Shown here piece after piece: positions 42,269 to 51,553 of a DNA stretch of 64,000 nt. Position numbers and translations under genes: made by a program. Source of the DNA: Pseudoflavonifractor sp. AF19-9AC (GTDB taxonomy: Bacteria > Bacillota > Clostridia > Oscillospirales > Oscillospiraceae); contig NZ_QUGI01000001.1 in the NCBI RefSeq assembly GCF_003478995.1, forward strand, positions 481,447 to 545,446, given 5' to 3'. Positions within the stretch are counted from its first letter, which is position 1; each line of letters starts with the position of its first letter. The notes below the pieces were generated by a model, which saw nothing but the letters and a program-made list of their open reading frames with translations, was not told where the DNA came from and made no database searches.

Positions 42269-42805
42269 ATGCCTGAGTTGAAGGGAAGCAAGACGGAAGC
42301 CAATCTGTGGACCGCGTTTGCCGGCGAGTCCCAGGCCCGCAACAAGTACACCTACTTTGCCTCCAAGGCCAAGAAGGACGGCTATGTTCAGATCTCCAAG
42401 ATTTTTGAGGAGACTGCCGCCAACGAGAAGGAGCACGCTGAGATTTGGTTCAAGCTTCTGAACGGCATCGGCACCACTGCTGAAAACCTGAAGGCCGCTG
42501 CCGAGGGTGAGAACTACGAGTGGACCGATATGTACTCCACCATGGCCAAGGAGGCCAAGGAGGAGGGCTTTGACCACATCGCTTTCCTGTTCGAGGAAGT
42601 GGCCAAGATCGAGAAGGAGCACGAGGAGCGCTATCGCAAGCTGCTGGCCAATGTGGAGGGCGGCATTGTGTTCTCCCGGGACGGCGACATGATTTGGCAG
42701 TGCAGCAACTGCGGCCACATCCATGTAGGCAAGCAGGCCCCCGAGGTGTGCCCTGTGTGCGCCCACCCCAGAGACTACTTCCAGCTTAAGGCTGAGAACT
42801 ATTGA
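42269..42805 (+). CDS. rbr: Rubrerythrin
   Basis: A 178-residue non-heme iron peroxidase that reduces hydrogen peroxide in anaerobes. A four-helix di-iron domain ([56 protein letters not shown], giving two ExxxEH-type motifs) is followed by a C-terminal rubredoxin domain ([10 protein letters not shown]...CPVCAHP). ATG 42269 follows AGGAGGA by 8 bases; an earlier ATG at 42251 does not. Strong promoter; monocistronic. Confidence 0.95.
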   Translation: MPELKGSKTEANLWTAFAGESQARNKYTYFASKAKKDGYVQISKIFEETAANEKEHAEIWFKLLNGIGTTAENLKAAAEGENYEWTDMYSTMAKEAKEEGFDHIAFLFEEVAKIEKEHEERYRKLLANVEGGIVFSRDGDMIWQCSNCGHIHVGKQAPEVCPVCAHPRDYFQLKAENY

Positions 42806-42844
42806 TGTTCCGGCGCTCCGGCTGAAGTATTTGCAGGAGAAGAG

Positions 42845-42875
42845 AGGACCGGCCCTTCTGGGGCCGGTCCTTTTT
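42845..42875 (+). terminator. Terminator of the rubrerythrin gene
   Basis: AGGACCGGCCC (42845-42855) pairs with GGGCCGGTCCT, followed by TTTTT. Confidence 0.9.
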
Positions 42876-42915
42876 CATGCGAAGCGAACGATTGTGGAAT
42901 GAGAGAAAAACAAAG

Positions 42916-42940
42916 CCCCCGGACGTTGGCGGTCCGGGGG
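42916..42940 (-). terminator. Terminator of the amino-acid ABC operon
   Basis: CCCCCGGAC (42916-42924) pairs with GTCCGGGGG (42932-42940). On the minus strand a T-rich stretch follows, 20 bases past the ATPase stop. Confidence 0.8.
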
Positions 42941-42960
42941 ACAACTGTTTGTTCAGGGAA

Positions 42961-43683
42961 TCACAGCACCTTGGACAAGAACTCCTTGGTGCGGGCCTCT
43001 TTGGGATTGGAAAAGAAGGCATGGGGCTCATTCTGCTCCAGAATGTGGCCGCCGTCCATAAACAGGACCCGGCTGCCCACCTCCCGGGCAAAGCCCATCT
43101 CGTGGGTGACCACCACCATGGTCATGCCCTCCTCGGCCAGCTGCTTCATAACTTCCAGAACCTCACCCACCATCTCGGGGTCCAGGGCGGAGGTGGGCTC
43201 GTCAAAGAGCATGACCTTGGGCTTCATGGCCAGGGCGCGGACAATGGCGATCCGCTGTTTCTGACCGCCGGAGAGCTGGGCGGGGTAGGAATCCGCCTTG
43301 TCTGCAAGGCCTACCCGCTTAAGCAGAGTGATGGCGGTCTCATCCGCCTCTTCCTGGCTCATGCGCTTGGTCAGTACAGGGGCCAGGGTGATGTTTTTGC
43401 GGATGGTCATATTGGGGAAGAGGTTGAAGTGCTGGAACACCATGCCCATCTGGCGGCGGACGGAGTCAATATCAACCTTGGGAGAGGTAATTTCCGTGCC
43501 CTCAAAGGTAATAGAACCGGAAGAGGGGGTCTCCAGCAGGTTCAGACAACGCAGGAAGGTGGACTTACCAGAGCCGGAGGGGCCAATGATAACGACCTTT
43601 TCTCCGGGGGAAATGTGCTCGGAGATGTTGTCCAGCACCAAGTGGCTTCCAAAGGACTTGGTAAGGTTTTTAACGTCGATCAC
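42961..43683 (-). CDS. Polar amino-acid ABC transporter ATPase (GlnQ-like)
   Basis: A 240-residue ATPase: Walker [10 protein letters not shown], signature [15 protein letters not shown], Walker [14 protein letters not shown], switch THEMGFA. The amino-acid-uptake family signature ENI(T)LAPVL...MSQEEA is present. The start is taken as GTG 43683, 10 bases after GGAGG; the frame extends 18 codons further upstream without a better site. Overlaps the permease gene by 14 bases. Confidence 0.9.
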   Translation of the reverse strand: MIDVKNLTKSFGSHLVLDNISEHISPGEKVVIIGPSGSGKSTFLRCLNLLETPSSGSITFEGTEITSPKVDIDSVRRQMGMVFQHFNLFPNMTIRKNITLAPVLTKRMSQEEADETAITLLKRVGLADKADSYPAQLSGGQKQRIAIVRALAMKPKVMLFDEPTSALDPEMVGEVLEVMKQLAEEGMTMVVVTHEMGFAREVGSRVLFMDGGHILEQNEPHAFFSNPKEARTKEFLSKVL

Positions 43684-44365
43684 TTTGGCGCAGCCTCCTC
43701 TCAATTTTTTTGATGATAAAGGTGAGAAGATATACAATGGCCAGATAGAACAGGGCCGCTACCGTCATGGGAGCCAGGTAATTGGCCAAATTTTGTCCGC
43801 TGCCCACATTTTTGGCGGCGGCAGTCAGGTCGTACATACCAATCATGCTGACAATGGAGGTTTCCTTGATCAGGGCAATCAGTTCATTGCCGATGGAAGG
43901 AATTACGTTCTTGATAGCCTGGGGGATGACGATGTACCACATGGTGGCCCCGGAAGACAGGCCTAGGGAACGGCCGGCCTCGGTCTGGCCCACGTCCACC
44001 GACAGGATGCCGGCGCGGATGTTCTCCGACACATAGGCGCCGGAGTTGATGCCGAACGCGATGATGGCAGTTACCAATACCGGGAAGCCGCGGATGGCCA
44101 GCACCACGAAGGCCATAATGAAAAGCTGCAGGGCCATGGGGGTGCCGCGTACCACGGTGACGTAGATCCCGCAGATGAGCTTGGGAATCTTCATCAGGGG
44201 ATGCTTGGACCGGGACAGGCCTACCAGTGCCACCACCGTGCCCAGCACCAGACCGATGAGGGCGGCGCCGACGGAGATGGCAAGGGTCATGCGCAAGCCG
44301 GTCAGCATACTTTCCAGATACTTTGGTTCTGTAAAGACCAGCACAAATTTCTCAAAAAAGCTCAT
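43670..44365 (-). CDS. Polar amino-acid ABC transporter permease
   Basis: A 231-residue permease of the HisMQ family. An N-terminal helix [22 protein letters not shown] is followed by the [12 protein letters not shown] and [31 protein letters not shown] coupling signatures. A single permease probably homodimerises. It lies 94 bases after the binding-protein gene, separated by a hairpin. Confidence 0.92.
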   Translation of the reverse strand: MSFFEKFVLVFTEPKYLESMLTGLRMTLAISVGAALIGLVLGTVVALVGLSRSKHPLMKIPKLICGIYVTVVRGTPMALQLFIMAFVVLAIRGFPVLVTAIIAFGINSGAYVSENIRAGILSVDVGQTEAGRSLGLSSGATMWYIVIPQAIKNVIPSIGNELIALIKETSIVSMIGMYDLTAAAKNVGSGQNLANYLAPMTVAALFYLAIVYLLTFIIKKIERRLRQSDRR

Positions 44366-44391
44366 ATGTTCACCGGCTTTCTCATGTCAGC

Positions 44392-44423
44392 GGCGGAACG
44401 GCGCCTGTGGGCGCCGTTCCGCC
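44392..44423 (-). promoter_or_regulatory. Intercistronic hairpin between binding protein and permease
   Basis: A perfect 14-bp stem (44392-44405 with 44410-44423) without a T-run. It probably protects the binding-protein mRNA and lowers downstream expression. Confidence 0.7.
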
Positions 44424-44459
44424 AGCATTTCTTCTTTATCTCAATCTCAGAAATAGGAA

Positions 44460-45347
44460 TTACTCAAGACCCATGTGCTTCATCACCAGGTCATTGATGC
44501 CGTCCTCGCCCAGCTCGGCCAGCACACCGTTGATAGCGGCCAGCAGCTCGTCCTGACCCTTGGTAACACAGATGGCGTACTGCTCCTGGGTGGGGTAGGG
44601 ATCCTCGCCCTCGGCCCCGGCGTAGTACAGAGCGGCGCACTCATAGCCGTCGTTCTTGTCCACGATGAAAGAAGCGGGCAGATAGTCCACAACCACTACA
44701 TCGATCTGACCGGCGCCCACGGCGTCCACGGCCAGCTGAGCGCTGTCGTAGCGGGTCTGGCTGGTCTGGGTGCCATAGAGCACACCGGTGTAGTTGTCAG
44801 ACTCCTCGCTGCCGTCAGAGTTGATCTCCAGGCCCACATAGATGTCGCCGGTGGTGTCAGTCTGCACGCCGATCTTCTTGTCAGCCAGAGAGTCCCAGAG
44901 GATGTAATTGGTGTCGCCGTCAGTGCCGTCGGGGGTCATGGTGCCGGTGGGATAAATCACATACTGCACGGAGGTGTAGTAGGGATCGGAGAAGTCCACC
45001 AGCTCCTGGCGGGCAGGGGTGATGGTAATGCCGGCGGCGCCCACATCAGCCAGCTTGCCGGAAGAGACGGTGTCGATGATGGTACCAAACTCCACGTTGG
45101 TGTAGGTGATTTCGCGGTTCAGCTTCTCACCCACCATGTTCATGATATCCACGTCCACACCCACGATGTCGGTGCCGTCATAATACTCAAAGGGAGCGAA
45201 GTAAGCATTGGTGTAAACGGAAATGGGGGTACCGGAGGACTGCTGAGAGCCGGAAGCGCTGCTGCTATTGCTGCCGCTCTTGCTGCCGCAGGCGGCCAGG
45301 CTCATTACCATGGCCAGAGCCATAGCCAAAGCAAGAAACTTTTTCAT
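44460..45347 (-). CDS. Polar amino-acid ABC transporter substrate-binding lipoprotein
   Basis: A 295-residue lipoprotein with a signal peptide and lipobox LAAC (Cys20), a Ser-rich linker, and a family-3 solute-binding fold (YFAPFEYYDGTDIVGVDVDIM; GAAGITITPARQELVDFSDPYY; AVGAGQIDVVVVDYLPA). First gene of the operon with the permease and ATPase. The ligand is probably an amino acid; glutamine, cystine and others cannot be told apart. Confidence 0.92.
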   Translation of the reverse strand: MKKFLALAMALAMVMSLAACGSKSGSNSSSASGSQQSSGTPISVYTNAYFAPFEYYDGTDIVGVDVDIMNMVGEKLNREITYTNVEFGTIIDTVSSGKLADVGAAGITITPARQELVDFSDPYYTSVQYVIYPTGTMTPDGTDGDTNYILWDSLADKKIGVQTDTTGDIYVGLEINSDGSEESDNYTGVLYGTQTSQTRYDSAQLAVDAVGAGQIDVVVVDYLPASFIVDKNDGYECAALYYAGAEGEDPYPTQEQYAICVTKGQDELLAAINGVLAELGEDGINDLVMKHMGLE

Positions 45348-45397
45348 AGTAATATCTCCTTTTCAATGGGCCCCGAATGGATCGGGGCGTTATTCTG

Positions 45398-45427
45398 AGT
45401 ATAACCCAGGATTCTATACACCGTCAA
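45398..45427 (-). promoter_or_regulatory. Promoter of the amino-acid ABC operon
   Basis: On the minus strand TTGACG (45422-45427), an 18-base spacer and TATACT (45398-45403), about 50 bases before the start. The rest of 45428-45730 is gene-free; a weak plus-strand promoter (TTGCAT 45660-45665, TATGCT 45682-45687) may serve the next gene. Confidence 0.75.
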
Positions 45428-45730
45428 TAGATAGATATGCAAATTTTTTGCAAATGCAAAAACTTTTTTCGGCAGAAAGGCGGAAATTAGTGCTGAAGAA
45501 AGCGAGGGAATCGGAAAGCTGGCACAGAAAACTGTAAATTGGGAGAAAATGAATATTCACTCAAAAATGAATAATTAAAGGCGTGAAACCTTTTCTTTTT
45601 GTTTGCGTCTGATAAGAACAGAGACAAATCAAAAAAATTACGAACTTCTGCCGGAGGTCTTGCATTTTTCGACAACTGAGCTATGCTATTAAAGGCGGCG
45701 AATGCCGTGTTGATATTGGAGGATAGATAC

Positions 45731-47566
45731 ATGAAGCGACTGCTCTATGGGGACACCTTTCCCAGACTGGTGTCCGACATCCGGGAACACCCGGGAAAAT
45801 GGGGATCCCGGCTGGTGTTTCTGCTGGGACCCTGGGTCTGCCTGTGGATGGTGGAGATCCTGAACCAGAACAATGTATTTCGGGACCTGTATGCCTGGCA
45901 GGTTCTGATGAACATGGTGTGGTACTATATTCTGTTCGTCTTTCTGCGCCTGGTGCTGGGGCGCAACCGCCGGGCGGCGGCTCTGGGTGTGACGCTGGCC
46001 TTCCTGGTGGGCCTGGTCAACCATTACATATTGCGCTTCCGGGGAAGAATCCTTTTCCCCGCGGATGTGACTGCATGGCGTACGGCTGCCAACGTGGCTG
46101 AGGGCTTTGACTATTCCATGGACCTCTATATCGTCCAGGCTCTCATTCTGCTGGTGGCCTATCTCTCCCTGGTGTGTATGTGCCAGCCCCAGAAAAAGCG
46201 GGCCCGTCTGCCCCTGCCGGTGAGTGGTTTGGCGCTGGTGTGTATTGTGGGCTACTGCTACGCGTTCTTCTTCACGAGCATGCTGCCCACCCTGGGCATC
46301 TTCACCCAGCAGTGGGTGACCCAGCGCAACGGATTCCTGCTCAACTTCACCGTGGCCCTGCGGTACAGCTCCGTGGAGAAGCCGGAGGGTTACTCTGAGG
46401 AGACCGTTCTGGAGCTGATGGAAGAGTATCCCGGCCTGGAGGGGGACGAGAGTGCCACCAAGCCCACCAACATAGTGGTCATCATGAATGAGTCCTTTGC
46501 GGACTTTTCGGTTTACGATCGGTTCAGCTGCTCGGAGGATCCCATGCCCTTCCTGCATTCCCTGGAGGAAAATACGGTGAAGGGGTGGATGTACTCTTCC
46601 GTGACGGGCGGCGGTACAGCCACCGTGGAGTTTGAGTACCTCACCGGCTTCAACAGCATCTTCCAGCCGCCGCACACAGTGGCCTACCAGCTCTATGTGG
46701 AGGAAAATATGCCCTCCCTGGCCGCTCTGGCGGGCACCCAGGGCTATGAGACCACTGCCTTCCACCCCTACAAGGCTTCCGGCTGGAACCGGGTAATCGC
46801 ATACGATTATCTGAACTTTGACCGAAAGCTGTTTGATGAGGATGTTGTCGACCCCTGGTATATCCGCAATGTGATTTCCGATATCTCCGACTATGAAGTC
46901 ATTTTCGATACCACGGAGGAGCAGGATTCTACCTTCTTCTTTAACGTCACCATGCAGAACCACAGCGGCTACGCCCAAGGTTGGAACAATCTGGAACGCA
47001 CCATTGACCTGCCCGCAGAGCTGTCTGCAGCCGACAATACGGCGGAGCAGTACTTTGCCCTGCTGCGGGAAAGCGACCTGGCGTTGGAACAGCTGATCAA
47101 CTACTACAAGAATCTGGACGAGCCCACCATGGTTGTCTTTTTTGGCGACCATCAGCCGCCGCTGAGAAATGAGTTTTACGAGCAGCTGCATGGAAAAGCC
47201 CTGTCTGAGCGGACCACTGAGGAAGTCATGCGGCAGTATGAGGTGCCTTTCTTCATCTGGACCAACTACGATATTGAGGAGCAGCAGGATGTGATCATCA
47301 GCCCCAACTATCTGGGGGTGCTTACCGCACAGCTGGCGGGGCTGCCCATGACCGGCTTCATGAATTTCTTGTCCCAGATGTACGAGGAGCTGCCTGCCGT
47401 CACCCCGGTTGGAATTTATACCAAGGACGGACAGTTCCTGGAGCAGGGAGAATTGAACGAGACCCAGCAGGAATGGATGAAAAACTATGAGATTCTGAAC
47501 TACTGCGGCATGGTGGACCTCTTTGACGAGGCCCGGCCCATGTTCTGTCTCCACGGAGAAGAATAA
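45731..47566 (+). CDS. LtaS-like membrane sulfatase/phosphoglycerol transferase
   Basis: A 611-residue membrane enzyme. Five hydrophobic segments in the first 200 residues are followed by an extracellular alkaline-phosphatase-like domain: metal-binding NIVVIMNESFADF, nucleophile Thr in SSVTGGGTATVEFEYLTG, HPYKASGWNR, and metal-binding FFGDHQPPL. Members make lipoteichoic acid or add phosphoglycerol to surface glycans. ATG 45731 follows GGAGG by about 8 bases; the frame runs 16 codons further upstream. Monocistronic with a strong terminator. Confidence 0.88.
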   Translation: MKRLLYGDTFPRLVSDIREHPGKWGSRLVFLLGPWVCLWMVEILNQNNVFRDLYAWQVLMNMVWYYILFVFLRLVLGRNRRAAALGVTLAFLVGLVNHYILRFRGRILFPADVTAWRTAANVAEGFDYSMDLYIVQALILLVAYLSLVCMCQPQKKRARLPLPVSGLALVCIVGYCYAFFFTSMLPTLGIFTQQWVTQRNGFLLNFTVALRYSSVEKPEGYSEETVLELMEEYPGLEGDESATKPTNIVVIMNESFADFSVYDRFSCSEDPMPFLHSLEENTVKGWMYSSVTGGGTATVEFEYLTGFNSIFQPPHTVAYQLYVEENMPSLAALAGTQGYETTAFHPYKASGWNRVIAYDYLNFDRKLFDEDVVDPWYIRNVISDISDYEVIFDTTEEQDSTFFFNVTMQNHSGYAQGWNNLERTIDLPAELSAADNTAEQYFALLRESDLALEQLINYYKNLDEPTMVVFFGDHQPPLRNEFYEQLHGKALSERTTEEVMRQYEVPFFIWTNYDIEEQQDVIISPNYLGVLTAQLAGLPMTGFMNFLSQMYEELPAVTPVGIYTKDGQFLEQGELNETQQEWMKNYEILNYCGMVDLFDEARPMFCLHGEE

Positions 47567-47573
47567 CAAGTGT

Positions 47574-47608
47574 ACCACCCGGAGCCCATGGCTCCGGGTG
47601 GTTTTTTT
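47574..47608 (+). terminator. Terminator of the LtaS-like gene
   Basis: A 13-bp perfect stem (47574-47586 with 47590-47602), a CAT loop and seven T. Confidence 0.93.
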
Positions 47609-47701
47609 CTGCCCCACATGGTAAAATGGGTGCAATATTGCAGGCTTAATTTCGTCTGAAAGGGTGAAGGGACCTTCAAGGATGAGAAAGGGGGAGCACC
47701 T

Positions 47702-48259
47702 GTGGAGGACGGTGCCATTGTGGAGCTCTATTGGCAGCGGAATGAGCGGGCCATTACGGCCTCCGATGAGAAATACGGCGGGCTGTGCCGCAGTCTGTCC
47801 CAGAACATTCTGGACAGTGTCCAGGATGCGGAGGAGTGCGTCAACGACACCTGGCACCGGGCCTGGAACACCATGCCGCCCCAGCGCCCGGGCTCCCTCC
47901 GGGCCTATCTGGCCCGGATCGTGCGCAACCTGTCCATTGACCGCTGGCGGGCCAAACGAAGCCAGAAGCGGGGCGAGGGCATGGAGGCGCTGGTGCTGGA
48001 GCTGGAGGACTGCGTTCCCGCTGTCCAGAGTGCCGAGGCGGAGTTTGAGGCCAAGGAGACTGCCGCCGCCATCGACCGCTGGCTGGATACCCTGAGCCAG
48101 GAGGACCGGGTGGTCTTTGTCCGCCGTTACTGGTACGGGGAGCGGGTGGATAAGCTGGCCGGACAGTGCGGGTGTACCCCCAAGCAGATGGCCGGGCGGC
48201 TGTTCCGGATGCGGGGCAGTCTGCGCCGGGCCCTGGAGCGGGAAGGAGTGAGCCTGTGA
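47702..48259 (+). CDS. ECF-type RNA polymerase sigma factor
   Basis: A 185-residue sigma-70-family protein: region 2 (SDEKYGGLCRSLSQNILDSV, DAEECVNDTWHRAWNTMP, RAYLARIVRNLSIDRWRA) and region 4 (LDTLSQEDRVVFVRRYW, VDKLAGQCGCTPKQMAGRLF). GTG 47702 follows an AAAGGGGGAG site. Its stop overlaps the GTG start of the next gene, so the pair works as sigma factor plus membrane-bound partner, perhaps its anti-sigma or target. Confidence 0.88.
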   Translation: MEDGAIVELYWQRNERAITASDEKYGGLCRSLSQNILDSVQDAEECVNDTWHRAWNTMPPQRPGSLRAYLARIVRNLSIDRWRAKRSQKRGEGMEALVLELEDCVPAVQSAEAEFEAKETAAAIDRWLDTLSQEDRVVFVRRYWYGERVDKLAGQCGCTPKQMAGRLFRMRGSLRRALEREGVSL

Positions 48260-49959
48260 GTGACAAAAGCGAGCGCCTCTTTGAGGCCATGAGTGAGCTG
48301 AGCGACAAAACAATCGACGAGGGGGCCACATACAACCCCAAAAAGAAATTCCGTTGGAAGCGGTGGACGGCTCTGGCCGCCTGCCTGGCTATCCTGGTGG
48401 TGGGAGTGGGTGGCATTACCGGGCTCATTCCCATCTTCCGCATCGGGGCCAACGCCGGGGGCAGCGGCCACGATGAGGCATCCGTCTTCATGTCCTACGC
48501 CGGGCCGGTGTTTCCCCTGACCCTGGGGGAGGCCAACGGCAGCATCACCGCCCAGCGGGACATCACTCTGGACTTTGCCCCCTGGGTGCCCCGGTGGGAG
48601 AGCAATGAGGAACGGCTTTCGGACCGGACCTGGCTGACGGAGGAGGAGCGGCAGGCGGTGCTGAAAGACTATCAGGAGCTGTACCCTGAGGGCGGACAGT
48701 ACCGGTACAACAGCCATATCCTGGTCACCGATGCATATACCCTGACCAACAGCTCGGAGGAGAATCAGACCATCACGCTCCTCTATCCCTTTGCATCCTC
48801 CCTGAGCGAATTGGGCTGGAGCCGTCCCACCCTGACGATGGACGGACAGGAGCTGGAAACCAGAACCTATGTGGGGACCTACTCCGGATCCTTTGAGGGA
48901 GCCTGGAGCGGCACTCTCATGGAAGGGGAGGAGGGGGGCAGTTCCAACCTGAACTACGCTGAAAGCTGGGAGGACTACAAGGCCCTTCTCGGCGACGGCA
49001 GCTACCTGCAAAACGCCCTGGGTCCGGCCCCTGACGTGAGCAGTGTTCCTGTGGTGGTCTATGAATTTACCGACCCCTACGGCCCGGCACAGGATGAGGA
49101 GGCCGGAATCCCCAACCCCTTCCTCCGGGTGGGATTTGACCTGGACTATGACAAAACCACCGTGCTGGCCTACGGCTTCCACGGCGGGCGGTATGACCGG
49201 GAAAACGGCACCATGATCCAGGGCTTCTCCATCCCACAGGAGGGGGAGTCCCGATACGGCCAGACCTTCTATCTGCTGGTGGTGGGGGAGGACGTGGAAA
49301 ACATGACCATCGGTGGCTATGTCACAGGAGGAACCGACCCGGATACCCAGGAGCTGGAGGGCTGTGGGGTAACGGTGGAGCGGTACGAGAGCGACTTGGA
49401 TACCATGCTTCGGAAGATTCTCACTCCGATGTGGGAGGAGGAAAGCCAGAAGACCTACGAGCAGGATGGCACCGAGCTTTCCGTGGACTTTGACACCTGG
49501 TACCGGGCGTTCCTGGAGCACCTGTTTGCGTACGGTGTGCTCTCCCCGGAAGCCGCGGAGCGGTACGGCACCGGCTGGTTGGAGGAGCTGGGCAGCGATG
49601 TGAATACCGTGGACCGGGTGTGCTGGCTGGAGGCGGAAGTCACCGTCCCCGCCGGAGGCAGCGTCGCCGTCAGCGCCCAAATGAACAAGGAGAACAGCTA
49701 CGACTTCTACTGTGCCCACACGGAAAATAGCGGCGTGAGCAGTTACGACCTGGTGACCACCCTGGGCTCCAACCTCTCCTGCACGGAGCAGACCGCCACT
49801 CTGGAGGACCGGGGTCAGATTGTGATTGTGCGGCAGAACTTCGGTTTTGATCTGGAAAACGGCGTGAAGACCGTAACTCTGGACCCGGGTACGGAACACT
49901 ACTACCTGGAGGTAAAACGCTTGGCGGGAACCATCCCGGAAGAACCGCCGGAATCTTGA
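48256..49959 (+). CDS. Membrane-anchored extracellular protein coupled to the sigma factor
   Basis: A 567-residue protein. A short charged cytoplasmic N-terminus (ERLFEAMSELSDKTIDEG, resembling anti-sigma N-termini) precedes one transmembrane helix (ALAACLAILVVGVGGI, about 43-60) and a large extracellular part with no domain I recognise. Translational coupling (GTGA) to the sigma gene suggests an anti-sigma or sensor role. GTG 48256 has AAGGAG 8 bases upstream; an earlier in-frame start would overlap the sigma gene deeply. Confidence 0.7.
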   Translation: MSDKSERLFEAMSELSDKTIDEGATYNPKKKFRWKRWTALAACLAILVVGVGGITGLIPIFRIGANAGGSGHDEASVFMSYAGPVFPLTLGEANGSITAQRDITLDFAPWVPRWESNEERLSDRTWLTEEERQAVLKDYQELYPEGGQYRYNSHILVTDAYTLTNSSEENQTITLLYPFASSLSELGWSRPTLTMDGQELETRTYVGTYSGSFEGAWSGTLMEGEEGGSSNLNYAESWEDYKALLGDGSYLQNALGPAPDVSSVPVVVYEFTDPYGPAQDEEAGIPNPFLRVGFDLDYDKTTVLAYGFHGGRYDRENGTMIQGFSIPQEGESRYGQTFYLLVVGEDVENMTIGGYVTGGTDPDTQELEGCGVTVERYESDLDTMLRKILTPMWEEESQKTYEQDGTELSVDFDTWYRAFLEHLFAYGVLSPEAAERYGTGWLEELGSDVNTVDRVCWLEAEVTVPAGGSVAVSAQMNKENSYDFYCAHTENSGVSSYDLVTTLGSNLSCTEQTATLEDRGQIVIVRQNFGFDLENGVKTVTLDPGTEHYYLEVKRLAGTIPEEPPES

Positions 49960-49970
49960 GAGGATATAAG

Positions 49971-50004
49971 AAACGGGAGTCCGCTCTCAGCGGTCTCCCG
50001 TTTT
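49971..50004. terminator. Terminator between the sigma operon and spoVAE
   Basis: AAACGGGAG and CTCCCGTTTT pair around CCGCT/AGCGG; A- and T-runs on both sides serve the convergent genes. Confidence 0.85.
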
Positions 50005-50006
50005 GT

Positions 50007-50363
50007 TTATCCCTTTGGTTTTGGTTTGCACACCAGGGCCACCAGAAAGCCGAAAAAGATGGCGGCGGTAATTCCTCCCGCCGCGGCGGTGGCGCCTCCG
50101 GTGAGGGCACCCAGCAAACCGTCCTCCGCCACTGCCTTGCGAACGCCCTTGGCCAGCAGGTGCCCGAAGCCGGTGAGGGGAACGGTGGCGCCGCAGCCGC
50201 CCCAGTCCACCAGGTACTGATATACCCCCAGCCCGCTGAGAACTACCCCGGCGGTGACGTAGCACACCAAAATCCGGGCGGGAGTGAGCTTGGTCTTGTC
50301 AATGAGCAGCTGGCCGATGACGCACAGAATGCCGCCGCAGAGAAAGGCATTGAAGTATTCCAT
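50007..50363 (-). CDS. spoVAE: Stage V sporulation protein AE
   Basis: A 118-residue integral membrane protein (MEYFNAFLCGGILCVIGQ; LVCYVTAGVVLSGLGVYQYL; GCGATVPLTGFGHLLAKGV) matching SpoVAE, part of the channel that moves dipicolinic acid into the forespore and out at germination. ATG 50363 follows GGGAGG. It lies 26 bases downstream of spoVAD. Expressed in the forespore in relatives (sigma-G); no clear sigma-G promoter was found. Confidence 0.92.
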   Translation of the reverse strand: MEYFNAFLCGGILCVIGQLLIDKTKLTPARILVCYVTAGVVLSGLGVYQYLVDWGGCGATVPLTGFGHLLAKGVRKAVAEDGLLGALTGGATAAAGGITAAIFFGFLVALVCKPKPKG

Positions 50364-50389
50364 AAAACCTCCCAAAGAACAAGGCGGGT

Positions 50390-51400
50390 TCAGCCCGCGG
50401 AAATGGCGATGGCGTGGCAGATGCCGGGGATGGACTCCCCCTGGAAGGAGGCGGTAGGGGAGTGGAGGGCTCCGGTGGGGCAGAAGAGGATGTTCTTCCA
50501 GGTCCCCTCCTCCAGCTGCCGCAGCAGGTAGCCCGCCAGCACTGAGGCGCAGCACCCGCAGCCCGACCCGCCGCAGTGGACGTCCTGTTGCTCCACATCA
50601 AAGATGAGCGCGCCGCAGTCCAGATGGTTATTGAGAGAGATGCCATCCTCCTCCAGCAGCCGCAGCAGCAGGGTGCTGCCCAGTACCCCCAGATCGCCGG
50701 TGATAATCTTGTCGTAGAAGCCCGGGCTCCGACCGGTGTCCCGCAGGTGGGCAGCAATGGTTTGAGCGGCGGCGGGGGACATGGCGGCCCCCATGTTGTT
50801 GGTGTCCTTGATGCCCTTGTCCACGATTTTACCTGGGGTTACATGGGTAATCCGGGGACCGGCCCCCTCCCGGGCCAGCACAATTGCCCCGGAGCCGGTC
50901 ACCGTCCACTGGGCGGTGGGGGTGCGTTGGCTGCCGTACTCCAGAGGGGTGCGGTACTGCCGCTCGGCGGAGCAGAAATGAGAGGACACCACCACCGCTG
51001 CCCGCTCCCCGAAGCCGCCGTCCAACGTCATGGAGGCCAGAGCCAGCCCTTCCCCCATGGTGGAGCAGGCCCCATACAGGCCGAAGAAGGGGAGGTCCTG
51101 TTCCCGGGCGGCGTAGGAGGAGCCGATGCACTGGTTGAGGAGGTCGCCGGCAAACAGCCAGTCCAAATTGGAGGCCGCTAGTCCCGCCTTCTCCAGGGCC
51201 AGGGAGAGGGCCTGCTTCTGCATGGTGCTCTCCGCCTTCTCCCAGGAGGACTGCCCGAAGGCGTCATCCTCAGCAATAGAATCAAAATAGCTTGCTAGCG
51301 GCCCCTGGCCCTCCTTTTGGCCCACCACACAGGCCCGGCTGATGAGGAAGGGGGGATTGGCCAGAGCCGCCGTCTGGCCGCCCAGTTTTTTTGTGTTCAT
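50390..51400 (-). CDS. spoVAD: Stage V sporulation protein AD
   Basis: A 336-residue thiolase-fold protein (LGGQTAALANPPFLISRACV; GACSTMGEGLALASMTLDGG; SSHFCSAERQYRTPLEYGSQRTPTAQWTVTGSGA) that binds dipicolinic acid in the SpoVA complex. ATG 51400; an in-frame extension of 34 codons lacks a site. In most spore formers spoVAC precedes it, but here the upstream side is a divergent gamma-glutamyltransferase gene, so spoVAC must lie elsewhere. Confidence 0.94.
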   Translation of the reverse strand: MNTKKLGGQTAALANPPFLISRACVVGQKEGQGPLASYFDSIAEDDAFGQSSWEKAESTMQKQALSLALEKAGLAASNLDWLFAGDLLNQCIGSSYAAREQDLPFFGLYGACSTMGEGLALASMTLDGGFGERAAVVVSSHFCSAERQYRTPLEYGSQRTPTAQWTVTGSGAIVLAREGAGPRITHVTPGKIVDKGIKDTNNMGAAMSPAAAQTIAAHLRDTGRSPGFYDKIITGDLGVLGSTLLLRLLEEDGISLNNHLDCGALIFDVEQQDVHCGGSGCGCCASVLAGYLLRQLEEGTWKNILFCPTGALHSPTASFQGESIPGICHAIAISAG

Positions 51401-51553
51401 ATCGCATACCGCTCCGCTTTCTTCAATCTGGAGGATAGTTTGTCCGGTGACACAAAAACTATCCCCGCAAGGGAAAAAGAAACTGGACGGCGGGGTGGTC
51501 AAGGAAGAGAGATTTTAGTATAATGGAGCCAACGACAAAAGGAGTTGATTGCT

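Noticed and set aside
45689..48331. 880-codon frame antisense to the LtaS-like and sigma-factor genes
   Set aside because: It crosses two well-supported genes and a perfect terminator, and has no recognisable domain.
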